From assembly GCA_020630245.1 (NCBI GenBank), contig JAHDBZ010000026.1, positions 1,405-14,065 on the forward strand: a stretch of 12,661 nucleotides of DNA. The letters run 5' to 3'. Made by a program: the position numbers and the translations under genes. This DNA comes from Candidatus Altimarinota bacterium. GTDB taxonomy: Bacteria; Patescibacteriota; Gracilibacteria; UBA4473. Positions within the stretch are counted from its first letter, which is position 1. Every line of letters begins with the position of its first letter. The notes under the pieces were generated by a model. It made no database searches. It was not told the origin of the DNA and saw only the letters and a list, made by a program, of their open reading frames with translations. This document shows positions 1 through 7,784 of this stretch, piece by piece.

Positions 1-1451
1 AAGTTGTTTACCTCAACGGCTTGCGTTCCCGCGCTAACCGTCCCGCTAAAGGTTACGACGCTGGCCGAGGTTTCGTAGGTAGCGCTTGGGTCCGCGGCAA
101 AGAGGGCGGGGCGCGTTACTTTTGGCACGTCTAGGCGCGTGCTAGTGGTGGTTGGAGTCGATGCAGGTGCCGGAGCAGGAGTCGTTGGTTCTGTGGTGGT
201 AGTGGTCTCAGTGCTCGCCGCAGGCTCGGTGTTAGCGTTGACTGGGGTGGGGGCACTAATAGTTGGTGTTGGCGCACTAATAGTGGCTGGAGTCGTCAGC
301 TTAGGCGTGGCACTCCCTTCGTAGAAGACATCAATGGAAGCGACTTCAGAACGTTTTCCGTCTCGCGTAATGGCCACGACTCGGTAGGTGTTGGTGCCTG
401 GTCTGAGAGTGCCGTATTCGGTAGCTGCAATGTAGGTCCACTTGCGATCGCCTGGTTCGAACCGTTGCAGAACGTAGTCATTGACCTGGATCTGAAAGGC
501 TTCGGTAGGAGCCGTTCCTTTGATCGGGATCAGATCTACGTCGGCGCTAATCCGTTCGCCCTGTACAGGTGTGGTGATGACTGGTGAGGTCAGCGTGCTG
601 TCGACGTCTAAGCTATTGAAAAAGTCTTTGGTGTTGCTGCCATCTGCCACTTCAGAAACTGGGGGCATAAGTTTTTCCCGCAGTGCAGTTGCCTGCTCAG
701 GATTATTACGAGCCAGATTATTGAGGTACCATTCAGAATCTTTGAAAGTCGTTTCGATAGCGTTTACCACATTGCCACCACGAAGGAGTACATCATAACT
801 TTCATCAGTAATGGTAGCCGCTTGTCCAACGCCGACTTCAAGGCTTTCAGATTTATTGCTGCCGCCGAGTACGTCGACAGTGACGGAACCATCTACAAGC
901 GTAACTACATCCTGGTTCGTGTCATGAACGAGATTAAAAGTGGTTCCTTGTACGTAGGTGCGGGTGCGATCGGTTTCTACTATGAGAGAAGAATCCGCCT
1001 CAGTATTAAAATTATCATCATTGATTTGTGCCCACACCTGCCCGGACTCGACGGCAAAGATGGCATTGGTTTTGCCAGATGACTTTTGCGTGAGTTCCAC
1101 GATCTTGATCTCGGTGTTGCTGTCGAGGAAGATTTGATTGTTATCCAAAAATTGCAACTCTGCCTGACTGCCTTTAGCCGTGCGAATTGAGTCTCCTTCG
1201 AGAAATTTTTGTTCCGAAAAAGCCGGACTCCAGTCCGTGTTTTCTGGAAGCAAAAACTCAGCTCGTCCCTTTTCTACGTTCAATTCTACAGAGATTTGTT
1301 CACTGCGAACATTGGAAAATAGCACCATGAAAAACTGGAACACGGCCCAGAAAAACAGCGCTGCTACGGCCACAAACACGATCCATGGCCACCAATTACG
1401 GCGACGACGGCGTGTATAGTAACGAGACCTTCTGCGGCGGCGATAGTTCAT
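1..1451 (-). CDS. Membrane-anchored FecR-domain protein with Ig-like domain and Pro/Thr linker (partial, C-terminus missing)
   Basis: Reading the minus strand from ATG at 1451-1449 gives 483 uninterrupted codons that run off the left edge. The start is supported by AGAAAGG seven bases upstream. Residues 1-18 contain 11 arginines. One hydrophobic segment (about 22-45, rich in W, F, V) follows, so the tail should be cytoplasmic and the rest outside. Residues about 55-216 match the FecR fold: EGDSIRTAKGSQAELQF (85-101), then FAVESGQVWA (132-141), YVQGTTFNL (166-174) and VTLVDGSVTV (183-192). Residues about 285-378 look like the Ig-like domain often found after FecR domains (NDYVLQRFEPG, then PGTNTYRVVAI). 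Residues 380-438 are a Pro/Thr/Ala/Ser linker with a duplicated TISAPTP, and a second beta domain begins near 455. FecR domains are best known in iron signalling with an ECF sigma factor and TonB receptor, but neither is visible here. In CPR-like cells the domain is more likely structural or sensory. The exact role is unknown; the FecR assignment is confident. Confidence 0.88.
   Translation of the reverse strand, partial: MNYRRRRRSRYYTRRRRRNWWPWIVFVAVAALFFWAVFQFFMVLFSNVRSEQISVELNVEKGRAEFLLPENTDWSPAFSEQKFLEGDSIRTAKGSQAELQFLDNNQIFLDSNTEIKIVELTQKSSGKTNAIFAVESGQVWAQINDDNFNTEADSSLIVETDRTRTYVQGTTFNLVHDTNQDVVTLVDGSVTVDVLGGSNKSESLEVGVGQAATITDESYDVLLRGGNVVNAIETTFKDSEWYLNNLARNNPEQATALREKLMPPVSEVADGSNTKDFFNSLDVDSTLTSPVITTPVQGERISADVDLIPIKGTAPTEAFQIQVNDYVLQRFEPGDRKWTYIAATEYGTLRPGTNTYRVVAITRDGKRSEVASIDVFYEGSATPKLTTPATISAPTPTISAPTPVNANTEPAASTETTTTTEPTTPAPAPASTPTTTSTRLDVPKVTRPALFAADPSATYETSASVVTFSGTVSAGTQAVEVNN
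243..284 (-). repeat. Two 21-bp tandem units encoding TISAPTP twice
   Basis: Units 243-263 and 264-284 agree at 18 of 21 positions. They encode two adjacent TISAPTP heptads (residues 390-403) in the disordered linker of the FecR-domain protein. This kind of in-frame repeat commonly changes copy number by slippage and so alters linker length. With only two copies here, that is inference. Confidence 0.7.
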
Positions 1452-1458
1452 GGGTGTA

Positions 1459-1465
1459 CCTTTCT
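1459..1465 (-). promoter_or_regulatory. Ribosome binding site of the FecR-domain gene
   Basis: On the minus strand this reads AGAAAGG, seven bases before the ATG at 1451. It is the best Shine-Dalgarno-like sequence in front of any gene in the window and fixes the start codon. Confidence 0.6.
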
Positions 1466-1474
1466 ATTCTTGGT

Positions 1475-1504
1475 AAAATATGACAATTGGCAAGTTTTTG
1501 TCCA
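1475..1504 (-). promoter_or_regulatory. Candidate sigma70-type promoter for the FecR-domain gene
   Basis: On the minus strand TGGACA (1504-1499, five of six matches to TTGACA) is followed after 18 bases by TATTTT (1480-1475, four of six to TATAAT). Transcription would begin near 1468, giving a leader of about 17 bases that includes the AGAAAGG site. It lies back to back with the promoter of the giant surface-protein gene, with 19 bases between the two -35 boxes. Predicted by eye only. Confidence 0.4.
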
Positions 1505-1523
1505 GTCGCCAAGGCTTTTGTGG

Positions 1524-1553
1524 TTGCGGTATAAATTACCTTCCCAGTATAAT
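1524..1553 (+). promoter_or_regulatory. Candidate sigma70-type promoter for the surface-protein operon
   Basis: A perfect TATAAT stands at 1548-1553, with TTGCGG (three of six to TTGACA) 18 bases upstream at 1524-1529. Initiation near 1560 would leave a leader of about 12 bases before the ATG at 1572. This placement argues against the longer reading frame that opens at 1470, because that start would lie upstream of the promoter. The -35 box is weak, so the promoter may need an activator or may depend mainly on the -10 box. Confidence 0.45.
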
Positions 1554-1571
1554 CAATTGGATTTAGAAAAA

Positions 1572-4500
1572 ATGCAAAACACAAATCGAAACTTTTGGCT
1601 GGGACTGTGTGGCGTATTGAGCCTCTTTTTTGTGGCGCATGCTCAGGAAAATTCGTTTGTAGATCCCGGGTCATTGGGATCGTCTTTTGATCGTGCTCAA
1701 CTAGTAAAAACTCATTCGATAGAGCCTATCATGCTCAGTTTTTTCGAATCAGAAGACCCAGATCAGATCCGTGGACAGATTTTTTTTCAGGGGGTCAGAA
1801 AAGCTGATCGCCTCAAGCTTTCGGCCTTTGATGCCGCTGGAGCGCGATTTTATACCCAAGAATACGAAATAGATCCAGCGGTAAAGCAGTCTCAAGAGTT
1901 TCGGTTTAAAGCACCTGTCTATGGTCTGTCAGCTGGTAGTCGGATGGAGGCGGAGTTATTTAACCAAGACAAACTCGTGGGACGCGAGCAAAAAACCTTG
2001 CCCGTAGTCGAGTCGGCTAATTTTTATCGGATTTCAAATCTGGAAACCCCAATAGATGTAGATGCTGGTACCGGGTTGGCACGTATTACATTCGAGAACG
2101 GAAGTCGTGAGTCTATAAGTATTCGACCGCAAATAAAAATTTGGCAACAGAGCGTGACACCAGAAAAAACAGCCCTGCGTGACTTCTTTGCAGTAACGAC
2201 TGTCGGTCCAAAAACGAGAGAACGTCTGAATTTTGATTTCGGGCTGCCGCGAGATCCAGGAGTCTACCGAGTCGAAGTAGTGGCTCTGGACGAAGAAAAA
2301 AAGATTCTTTCGGGGGCGTTGGAGTCGTTTTTTGTAGTGCCAGGAGATTTTGCCCTGTTTGATGGAGTTTTCTTTGAGCAAGCGGGAATGGCTGCGCAGG
2401 CTCCGATGTTTATTCGTTTTGTGGGAGGGTATGAAGGCAGTGATGAGAGTTTGGATCTTCAGGTTAATTTAGATCTCGTAGGAATAGACGGGCGCGTGAT
2501 GGAGCGTTTGGTGCAACCGGTGCAAGTGCCGATTAGTCGGGGTTCTTTTTCTCAGGTACTACGTCTCGAGGGAGATAACGACCAGATCGCTAAAATCCGT
2601 GCGCAGGCCACACTAAAAAATAGCCGAGGAGAAATGCTGTCAGAGATTTCCGACGAAAAAACCTTTATTGACCCACAGCCCGTTGCGGAAAAATCAGAAT
2701 CGCCAGTAGCCGAAGAGGTGCAAGATACTTCTGAAGAGATAGGCCTGCCTGGTTGGCTTTGGTATCACTGGTTAGGATTAGGCTTGGCCATTTTGATCTT
2801 ATTGATCTTGTTATGGATGTTGCGTCAGCATTATCGTCGTGCGTCGCGAACTTTTCTGTGGTTGATTTTGGCAGGAATGAGCTCTGTGAGTTTCGTGCCC
2901 AATGCTTCGGCAGCCTTAGAGGTGTTTTGGCATCACCCGGTAGTGGGTTGGCACTATAATCCGATAGCCGTGGATGATTTTTCTGATTTTGGAGTTATGA
3001 AAATTCAGGGAAATATTTTTGATACGCTGACCCAAAAAGGTTTCTTTTATAAGGTCCCAGAGCGGATCGTGGTGAGTTTTTATAAAGATCTTTCTTATAG
3101 TGTGGAGGGGATGCGTCAGTGCACGGAGTGTTTTTATATGGAAGCGGATCTGTCTTTGGCAGCCGATGATGCAGAGTGTGTAAATGAAGATGATTATGTG
3201 GGACCCGAGGCCGAAGTCTGTGATAATAAAACCTATCGTTTTGAGATAGATCTACCGAATGCGCTCGATGAAGGTCAGTGGGGAGTACAGGTACTCTTTA
3301 TGATGGATGCTACTTGGTATGGAACCAATTGGGTGGATGCTGACACCGGTCAGTGGCATCGGATCTACCTAGATGAGACCAGGCCGAATCTACCAGGCGC
3401 CATCACCTATGATGGAGAGCTTTCTCCATTGGGCGGAGACTTGGTTTACGAAGCACGACAGCCACTCGAAAGTGGTCCGACTGGTATTGTAGCCTTAAAT
3501 CAGGGTCTGGGTGGTGACTTGCAAGCTCTCAATCAGCTGGAATTGCGTCGTCAAGAATTGCGGCAAGTAGCCGACGCCAAAATTAAAGACCGTAATCATT
3601 TGGTAGCCGTGGAAATTTTTACGCGCGAGCAGGCGATTTTAAATGGGGTGGAAAATGCCACAGCCCTTGATGATGAAATTCGAGATGTTTTGATCCCACA
3701 GGCAAACGCGCTAGTGGTCAATCCGGGTTTCGATCCTAATAACCCTGATGCTATTCCAGATGCACAGAAAGGGATTAATGACATCGCGCTACAGATCGGG
3801 AATTTAAATGCGAGTCATGATGTGATTTCTCCGGCCACGATTCTGCAAACGACCACTTACATTAGTAATCTAACAACCGTTAATACTAACCCTGGAGGGA
3901 CTGTTAACCTTGATGCCGACATTACGGCATTAGAAGGGACTATTGCGGCTACGGAAACCTCTATAGCCTCTGTAGAGGGGAGTTTAGAGGTCATTAAGCA
4001 AGTTCATGTAAAAGAGGCTATTGAGGTAGGGCTTGGCTGTGTCGATCCAGATGTTGAAGCTGGGGTAAGTGGTTCGGGCTGCTTGGATGCGGTGCTCAAG
4101 GCTCCAGTGCGTGGAAATTTCTGTGAATATGGAGATGTTTGTCAGACCGACGCCGTGCGTACTTACAAGATCTGTGACCAAATCGGGAACTGTTCTGATG
4201 CGATCGAAAATGAATCGAACATGGATTGGTATGATCCGGTAGCGCCAGATGCGAATGATTTTGATGTTATCTTGCACCAAGACAATGTAGGCGGAACTGA
4301 GACGATTATCACGGGAGATGGGGCGAATAATGTTTTTGCCGCTAGTGACAGCATTGCGATCGAAATTGACGGGGATGATCCGAATGCGACCTATTTAACC
4401 CATCCGACTTTTTTTGATACTGATGCTTGTGGGAGCGGAGCTACTTCTGACTTTTTCCGGGCTCAGGCGACGGACGATTTCTGTACCCAGGCCAGAGTGC

Positions 4501-7500
4501 GCTGTCCACTCTCCTCTAGTAAGCGGGGTATGCGAGATCTCGCCAGCGGCGGAGCTTGTATCGGGGATTGTCCTCCAGGATATGCACTGCAGGGGGATTT
4601 CTGTGTGCCGTTCTGTGATTTTCGATTGTTTGACGGTTGCTTTCCGTTCCTTTTGATTGGGGATCAATGTGATATTACTACTTGGATTCCAGATGCGGCG
4701 ACCGTGCCATTTGGGGATCCGTTTACTCAGGTTAATAATTGTGGTGGTTCTCGTCAGGCGGTCGGGACACGTTCGATTACCGGTTCGGTGCAGCATTTCC
4801 TTGATGGGATCGAGACCTTTGGTGCGTTTCTCTATGATGGAGCGGCTGATGATGGGGTAGTTTACCTTGTTGAAGCGCCACTTGATGGAGGGCCGGGAAC
4901 TTATGACGGTTTTTCCCCGGTAGTGAGTGAGCTTGACTTTGCTGACTTTAGTACCCTGCCTGGGAAATCTCCGAACGGGGGCTTTATGTTCCGACTCGAA
5001 ACATTGGATGTAGATATTCCTGAGGGTTTTGCGGCTTGGCGCCGTCAAAATATTCCGGTTCTACCAAATACTGACTACGTTATTTCCTATTGGGTAAAAA
5101 CCGACATGACCGTTAATACCAATCAATTGGGGGTTTGGCCAAGAGTAACCGGAAATGGTGCCAGTCCGAATCTTTATGAGCAATACTCCTCGACGATGGA
5201 GGCAGTCCCCGGGGATCTCAATTGGTATAAAGTGATAGTCGAGTTTACCACTAACGCAGATACCACGGAGGTGGAACTGCAAATGCGAGGGCAAGGACAG
5301 ATAAATAAAGAAGCTTTCTTTGATGATATTAAACTCTTTGAAGCAGATTGGCGTTTTGCACTCGATAAGTCATGGATGAATGAACCATTTGATGACGCGG
5401 ATGGGAGCTGTGATTATATCACCGGTTCAGGGTCATCGGTTGTTGATGGTCCAGATGACCGTTGTGGACTGCCCCGCTTCCCAGAGAAGACGATTGTTGT
5501 AGCAGCACGAGACGGGAAGTACATGTTTGACGTAGAAAAAGGAACTTTTTGGCTCAAGGCTACTCAAACCGACAATCCATCGGTTAAAGGGAGTTATGTC
5601 TGGAATCCTTTATTTGATGGTCAAATGTATGGGCTCAATGGCGTGATCTATAGTGGATTTCGTTTCGAGGACGCGAGTGGTCAGCACGATGGTCGACAGG
5701 GAGCGTTATTACTCATGGATTTTATCGCTGATAATATGTTTGCTCATCAAGTAGATGACCATCACTTACTCTCTGGTTTCAAGCGTGATGGAGGCGCGAA
5801 TGATGATGTGGCTGAACGAAATATTCCGCGTACTAATTGGGAAAACTCAATGCCAGTCAATGAACAAATTGCGAGCCAAAAAATTAACGATATCAATGTC
5901 AATTTAGTGAGTGGTAAGACTTATGTCGGTGCGGCTACCGATTATGGTCTCAGTATTCTTAATAAGACAGACAACACAGTTCAACACTTGGAATACAGTG
6001 GTTTTGATGCTGACAATTACAATTGGAAAGACTTGCCGAATGATTTTAATCAGTATCACCAGCTACGCCTGATGGATGATGGGAGTCTCTGGTATCAATG
6101 GGACTTCAATGCTCCTGCCGTCGGGAAGAGTCGTATCTGGCGCAAGGCCAATTTTACGGCAATGCCATTTAATAGTTCGATTCTTCAGGGGAACGCCATC
6201 TACGACAGCGTGATCGAACCGATCGGGACTTCGGCCGCCTACCCAACGACAGCACTGTCGGGAAGTGCGGCGGCCTTTGAGGTAACTGATGACGGCCTTA
6301 TTTTGAGCGGTGGTCCAGAAGGTTTGGAAAAATACTTTGGAACTGTGTCTAACGGGAAAGCCCATCCAAATCTATCTCGCAGCTGGGTTAGCAAAACTTA
6401 TGCTGGAGCGCCGTTATTTGGAAACGTGCTTGGTCACTGGGCAACTTCAGAGCAAGATATTGCAAATGACAACAATCTCACCAATGTGGGTGGTGTGACT
6501 TTTAATACTTCAGTAGCGACTAACACGGAGCTGACCGGTATAGCCCTTAATGGGACAGATCAATATTTGGCGAGTGGGAGTAGTGACTTTCAGATCAGTG
6601 GCCCCATTACTTTTGGAGCCTGGGTCAAAACTACGGGGACAGAAGATGGTGGTTATATTATGAGTAAAGGTTCTGGTTCGGGTAATGATTTCGGTCTGTA
6701 CCGTAACCCTGATAATACGCTTCGGGTTGAAGGGGCGGCCGTCACCGATATTCCGGGGTACACATTGGGAGAAACCAGTAATGACTGGGATTTCGTAGTT
6801 GTGACATTTGATGGCGCCAACAAAAACACTTATCTCAACAATGTATTAATCTCCAGTGTGCCGGATGCGACCACCGACTTTACGGGCGGTGGAACCGGAC
6901 AAATGGGGCAGTATGTAAGGATTGAGCAAAATACGCAAAATGTACGTTTCAATTTGGCGGAAGTTCAGGTCTTTGATGCTGCGAGCCCTGGAACTAATTT
7001 AGCGGCCAGTGGAACGGCTTCTCAAGTCGATACCCAGCAGAGTCATGTGGCCAGTCGAGCCATTGACGACAATACAGACGGGAATATGCTTAACAATTCC
7101 GTTGCGGAAACTAAAAAAGGCAATAATCGCTGGTGGGAGGTTGACCTTGGAAGCGAGCTATCAATCGGAGATATTCAGATCTGGAATCGAACTGATTGTT
7201 GCGGGACAAGTCTGGCCGGTGCCGTGGTAAAAATTCTCGATGCGAGTCGCGCAGAGGTTGCAACTTCACTTGGACTTTCTAATTTTGTTTCACAGACAGC
7301 CAGTTTTCCATCTACAGGATCTGGGACGCTGATGATTGGCGCTACGCCGTTGGACACGAGTGATAGCACTTATCTCTTGCAAGGAGAGGTTGCATTACCA
7401 TTTATGGCTGGTGGAGCTTACACCACCGACATGATTAATCACGTTTACACGACTACGAGTCAGTGGTTTGCACCGGAGACTCATATTTTCCTACAAGGGT

Positions 7501-7784
7501 TTTCGAACGACGTTGTTGATGTTGCCGTTGGGGATGACGGAGATTATTTTGTGACGACTTCTGACAATGGGATTACTCACTTTGATCAATACGGTGTTGT
7601 GATTCGAACGCTGACAGAAGCTGCTACTGACAGCTTTAACACCCAGATTGTTTCTAACTATATCAATGAGATCGATTACAAAGATCGCTATCTCTTGGTC
7701 TCTTATGACGATCCAGATGGTAGCGGACCATTGCCAGCGCGAGGGATAGAAGTTGTTAATATTGGATTCGAGCCAAATGATTAA
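1572..7784 (+). CDS. Giant multidomain surface protein with internal transmembrane segment and second signal peptide (2070 aa)
   Basis: The start at 1572 is chosen because it opens directly on a signal peptide (residues 1-24, ending AHA before Q25) and lies just after a TATAAT box; the in-frame ATG at 1470 adds 34 residues with no signal character. Residues 25-365 form a beta-rich ectodomain without cysteine. An acidic Pro-containing linker (about 368-391) leads to a transmembrane segment (396-417), a basic loop (RQHYRRASR) and a second hydrophobic segment ending ASA before A448. The part after 448 is different: an Ig-like region with CTEC (517-520), a helical insertion (about 646-816), the rest of an Ig-like domain (to about 885), and a ten-cysteine region (about 950-1060). 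Next come a CBM4/9-like module (about 1113-1262, with FFDDIKLFE at 1249-1257) and beta-propeller-like repeats (about 1303-1615). A LamG-like domain (about 1620-1776, resuming about 1917-1950) holds a fucolectin-like domain (about 1780-1915), and more propeller-like sequence runs to the end. It probably binds glycans or other cells at the surface. Fold names come from motif reading; the overall function is not known. Confidence 0.9.
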   Translation: MQNTNRNFWLGLCGVLSLFFVAHAQENSFVDPGSLGSSFDRAQLVKTHSIEPIMLSFFESEDPDQIRGQIFFQGVRKADRLKLSAFDAAGARFYTQEYEIDPAVKQSQEFRFKAPVYGLSAGSRMEAELFNQDKLVGREQKTLPVVESANFYRISNLETPIDVDAGTGLARITFENGSRESISIRPQIKIWQQSVTPEKTALRDFFAVTTVGPKTRERLNFDFGLPRDPGVYRVEVVALDEEKKILSGALESFFVVPGDFALFDGVFFEQAGMAAQAPMFIRFVGGYEGSDESLDLQVNLDLVGIDGRVMERLVQPVQVPISRGSFSQVLRLEGDNDQIAKIRAQATLKNSRGEMLSEISDEKTFIDPQPVAEKSESPVAEEVQDTSEEIGLPGWLWYHWLGLGLAILILLILLWMLRQHYRRASRTFLWLILAGMSSVSFVPNASAALEVFWHHPVVGWHYNPIAVDDFSDFGVMKIQGNIFDTLTQKGFFYKVPERIVVSFYKDLSYSVEGMRQCTECFYMEADLSLAADDAECVNEDDYVGPEAEVCDNKTYRFEIDLPNALDEGQWGVQVLFMMDATWYGTNWVDADTGQWHRIYLDETRPNLPGAITYDGELSPLGGDLVYEARQPLESGPTGIVALNQGLGGDLQALNQLELRRQELRQVADAKIKDRNHLVAVEIFTREQAILNGVENATALDDEIRDVLIPQANALVVNPGFDPNNPDAIPDAQKGINDIALQIGNLNASHDVISPATILQTTTYISNLTTVNTNPGGTVNLDADITALEGTIAATETSIASVEGSLEVIKQVHVKEAIEVGLGCVDPDVEAGVSGSGCLDAVLKAPVRGNFCEYGDVCQTDAVRTYKICDQIGNCSDAIENESNMDWYDPVAPDANDFDVILHQDNVGGTETIITGDGANNVFAASDSIAIEIDGDDPNATYLTHPTFFDTDACGSGATSDFFRAQATDDFCTQARVRCPLSSSKRGMRDLASGGACIGDCPPGYALQGDFCVPFCDFRLFDGCFPFLLIGDQCDITTWIPDAATVPFGDPFTQVNNCGGSRQAVGTRSITGSVQHFLDGIETFGAFLYDGAADDGVVYLVEAPLDGGPGTYDGFSPVVSELDFADFSTLPGKSPNGGFMFRLETLDVDIPEGFAAWRRQNIPVLPNTDYVISYWVKTDMTVNTNQLGVWPRVTGNGASPNLYEQYSSTMEAVPGDLNWYKVIVEFTTNADTTEVELQMRGQGQINKEAFFDDIKLFEADWRFALDKSWMNEPFDDADGSCDYITGSGSSVVDGPDDRCGLPRFPEKTIVVAARDGKYMFDVEKGTFWLKATQTDNPSVKGSYVWNPLFDGQMYGLNGVIYSGFRFEDASGQHDGRQGALLLMDFIADNMFAHQVDDHHLLSGFKRDGGANDDVAERNIPRTNWENSMPVNEQIASQKINDINVNLVSGKTYVGAATDYGLSILNKTDNTVQHLEYSGFDADNYNWKDLPNDFNQYHQLRLMDDGSLWYQWDFNAPAVGKSRIWRKANFTAMPFNSSILQGNAIYDSVIEPIGTSAAYPTTALSGSAAAFEVTDDGLILSGGPEGLEKYFGTVSNGKAHPNLSRSWVSKTYAGAPLFGNVLGHWATSEQDIANDNNLTNVGGVTFNTSVATNTELTGIALNGTDQYLASGSSDFQISGPITFGAWVKTTGTEDGGYIMSKGSGSGNDFGLYRNPDNTLRVEGAAVTDIPGYTLGETSNDWDFVVVTFDGANKNTYLNNVLISSVPDATTDFTGGGTGQMGQYVRIEQNTQNVRFNLAEVQVFDAASPGTNLAASGTASQVDTQQSHVASRAIDDNTDGNMLNNSVAETKKGNNRWWEVDLGSELSIGDIQIWNRTDCCGTSLAGAVVKILDASRAEVATSLGLSNFVSQTASFPSTGSGTLMIGATPLDTSDSTYLLQGEVALPFMAGGAYTTDMINHVYTTTSQWFAPETHIFLQGFSNDVVDVAVGDDGDYFVTTSDNGITHFDQYGVVIRTLTEAATDSFNTQIVSNYINEIDYKDRYLLVSYDDPDGSGPLPARGIEVVNIGFEPND
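2757..2912 (+). other. Internal transmembrane segment plus signal-peptide-like segment inside the giant surface protein
   Basis: Residues 396-417 are a strongly hydrophobic transmembrane segment. They are followed by R418, R422, R423 and R426, a hydrophobic stretch (427-442) and an AXA site (ASA, 445-447) before A448. Starting from M416 (2817) the stretch would be a textbook 32-residue signal peptide with a basic n-region, hydrophobic core and type I cleavage site. No clear Shine-Dalgarno sequence precedes M416, so cleavage of a fusion is more likely than separate initiation. Confidence 0.75.
7777..7784 (+). promoter_or_regulatory. Eight-base start/stop overlap between the two surface-protein genes
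   Basis: ATGATTAA contains the start of the 744-residue protein and, in another frame, the TAA of the 2070-residue protein. There is no good Shine-Dalgarno sequence in front (only GGA at 7764-7766 and GAG at 7770-7772). Re-initiation by ribosomes finishing the upstream gene is the likely mode, which would link the amounts of the two proteins. Confidence 0.65.

Noticed and set aside
139..324. Gly/Val/Ala-rich plus-strand frame
   Set aside because: It is the complement of the Pro/Thr/Ala linker of the FecR-domain protein; its composition is explained by that repeat.
1140..1150. DnaA-box-like TTATCCAAA
   Set aside because: It is a single imperfect copy inside the FecR-domain coding region with no cluster, so it does not suggest an origin.
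1484..1560. CAATTGG repeated at 1484-1490 and 1554-1560 as a shared operator in the divergent spacer
   Set aside because: The same heptamer also occurs several times in the coding sequence, for example near 5115, 5220 and 6020, so two copies here are not remarkable.
1470..1571. 34-codon upstream extension of the giant surface protein
   Set aside because: It would start before the TATAAT box at 1548 and would bury the signal peptide; 1572 is the better start.
4395..5048. 217-codon open frame on the minus strand inside the giant surface gene
   Set aside because: It is antisense to the CBM-like and Cys-rich coding region, is full of Arg/Lys/Ile/Ser with no domain character, and has no promoter or ribosome site.
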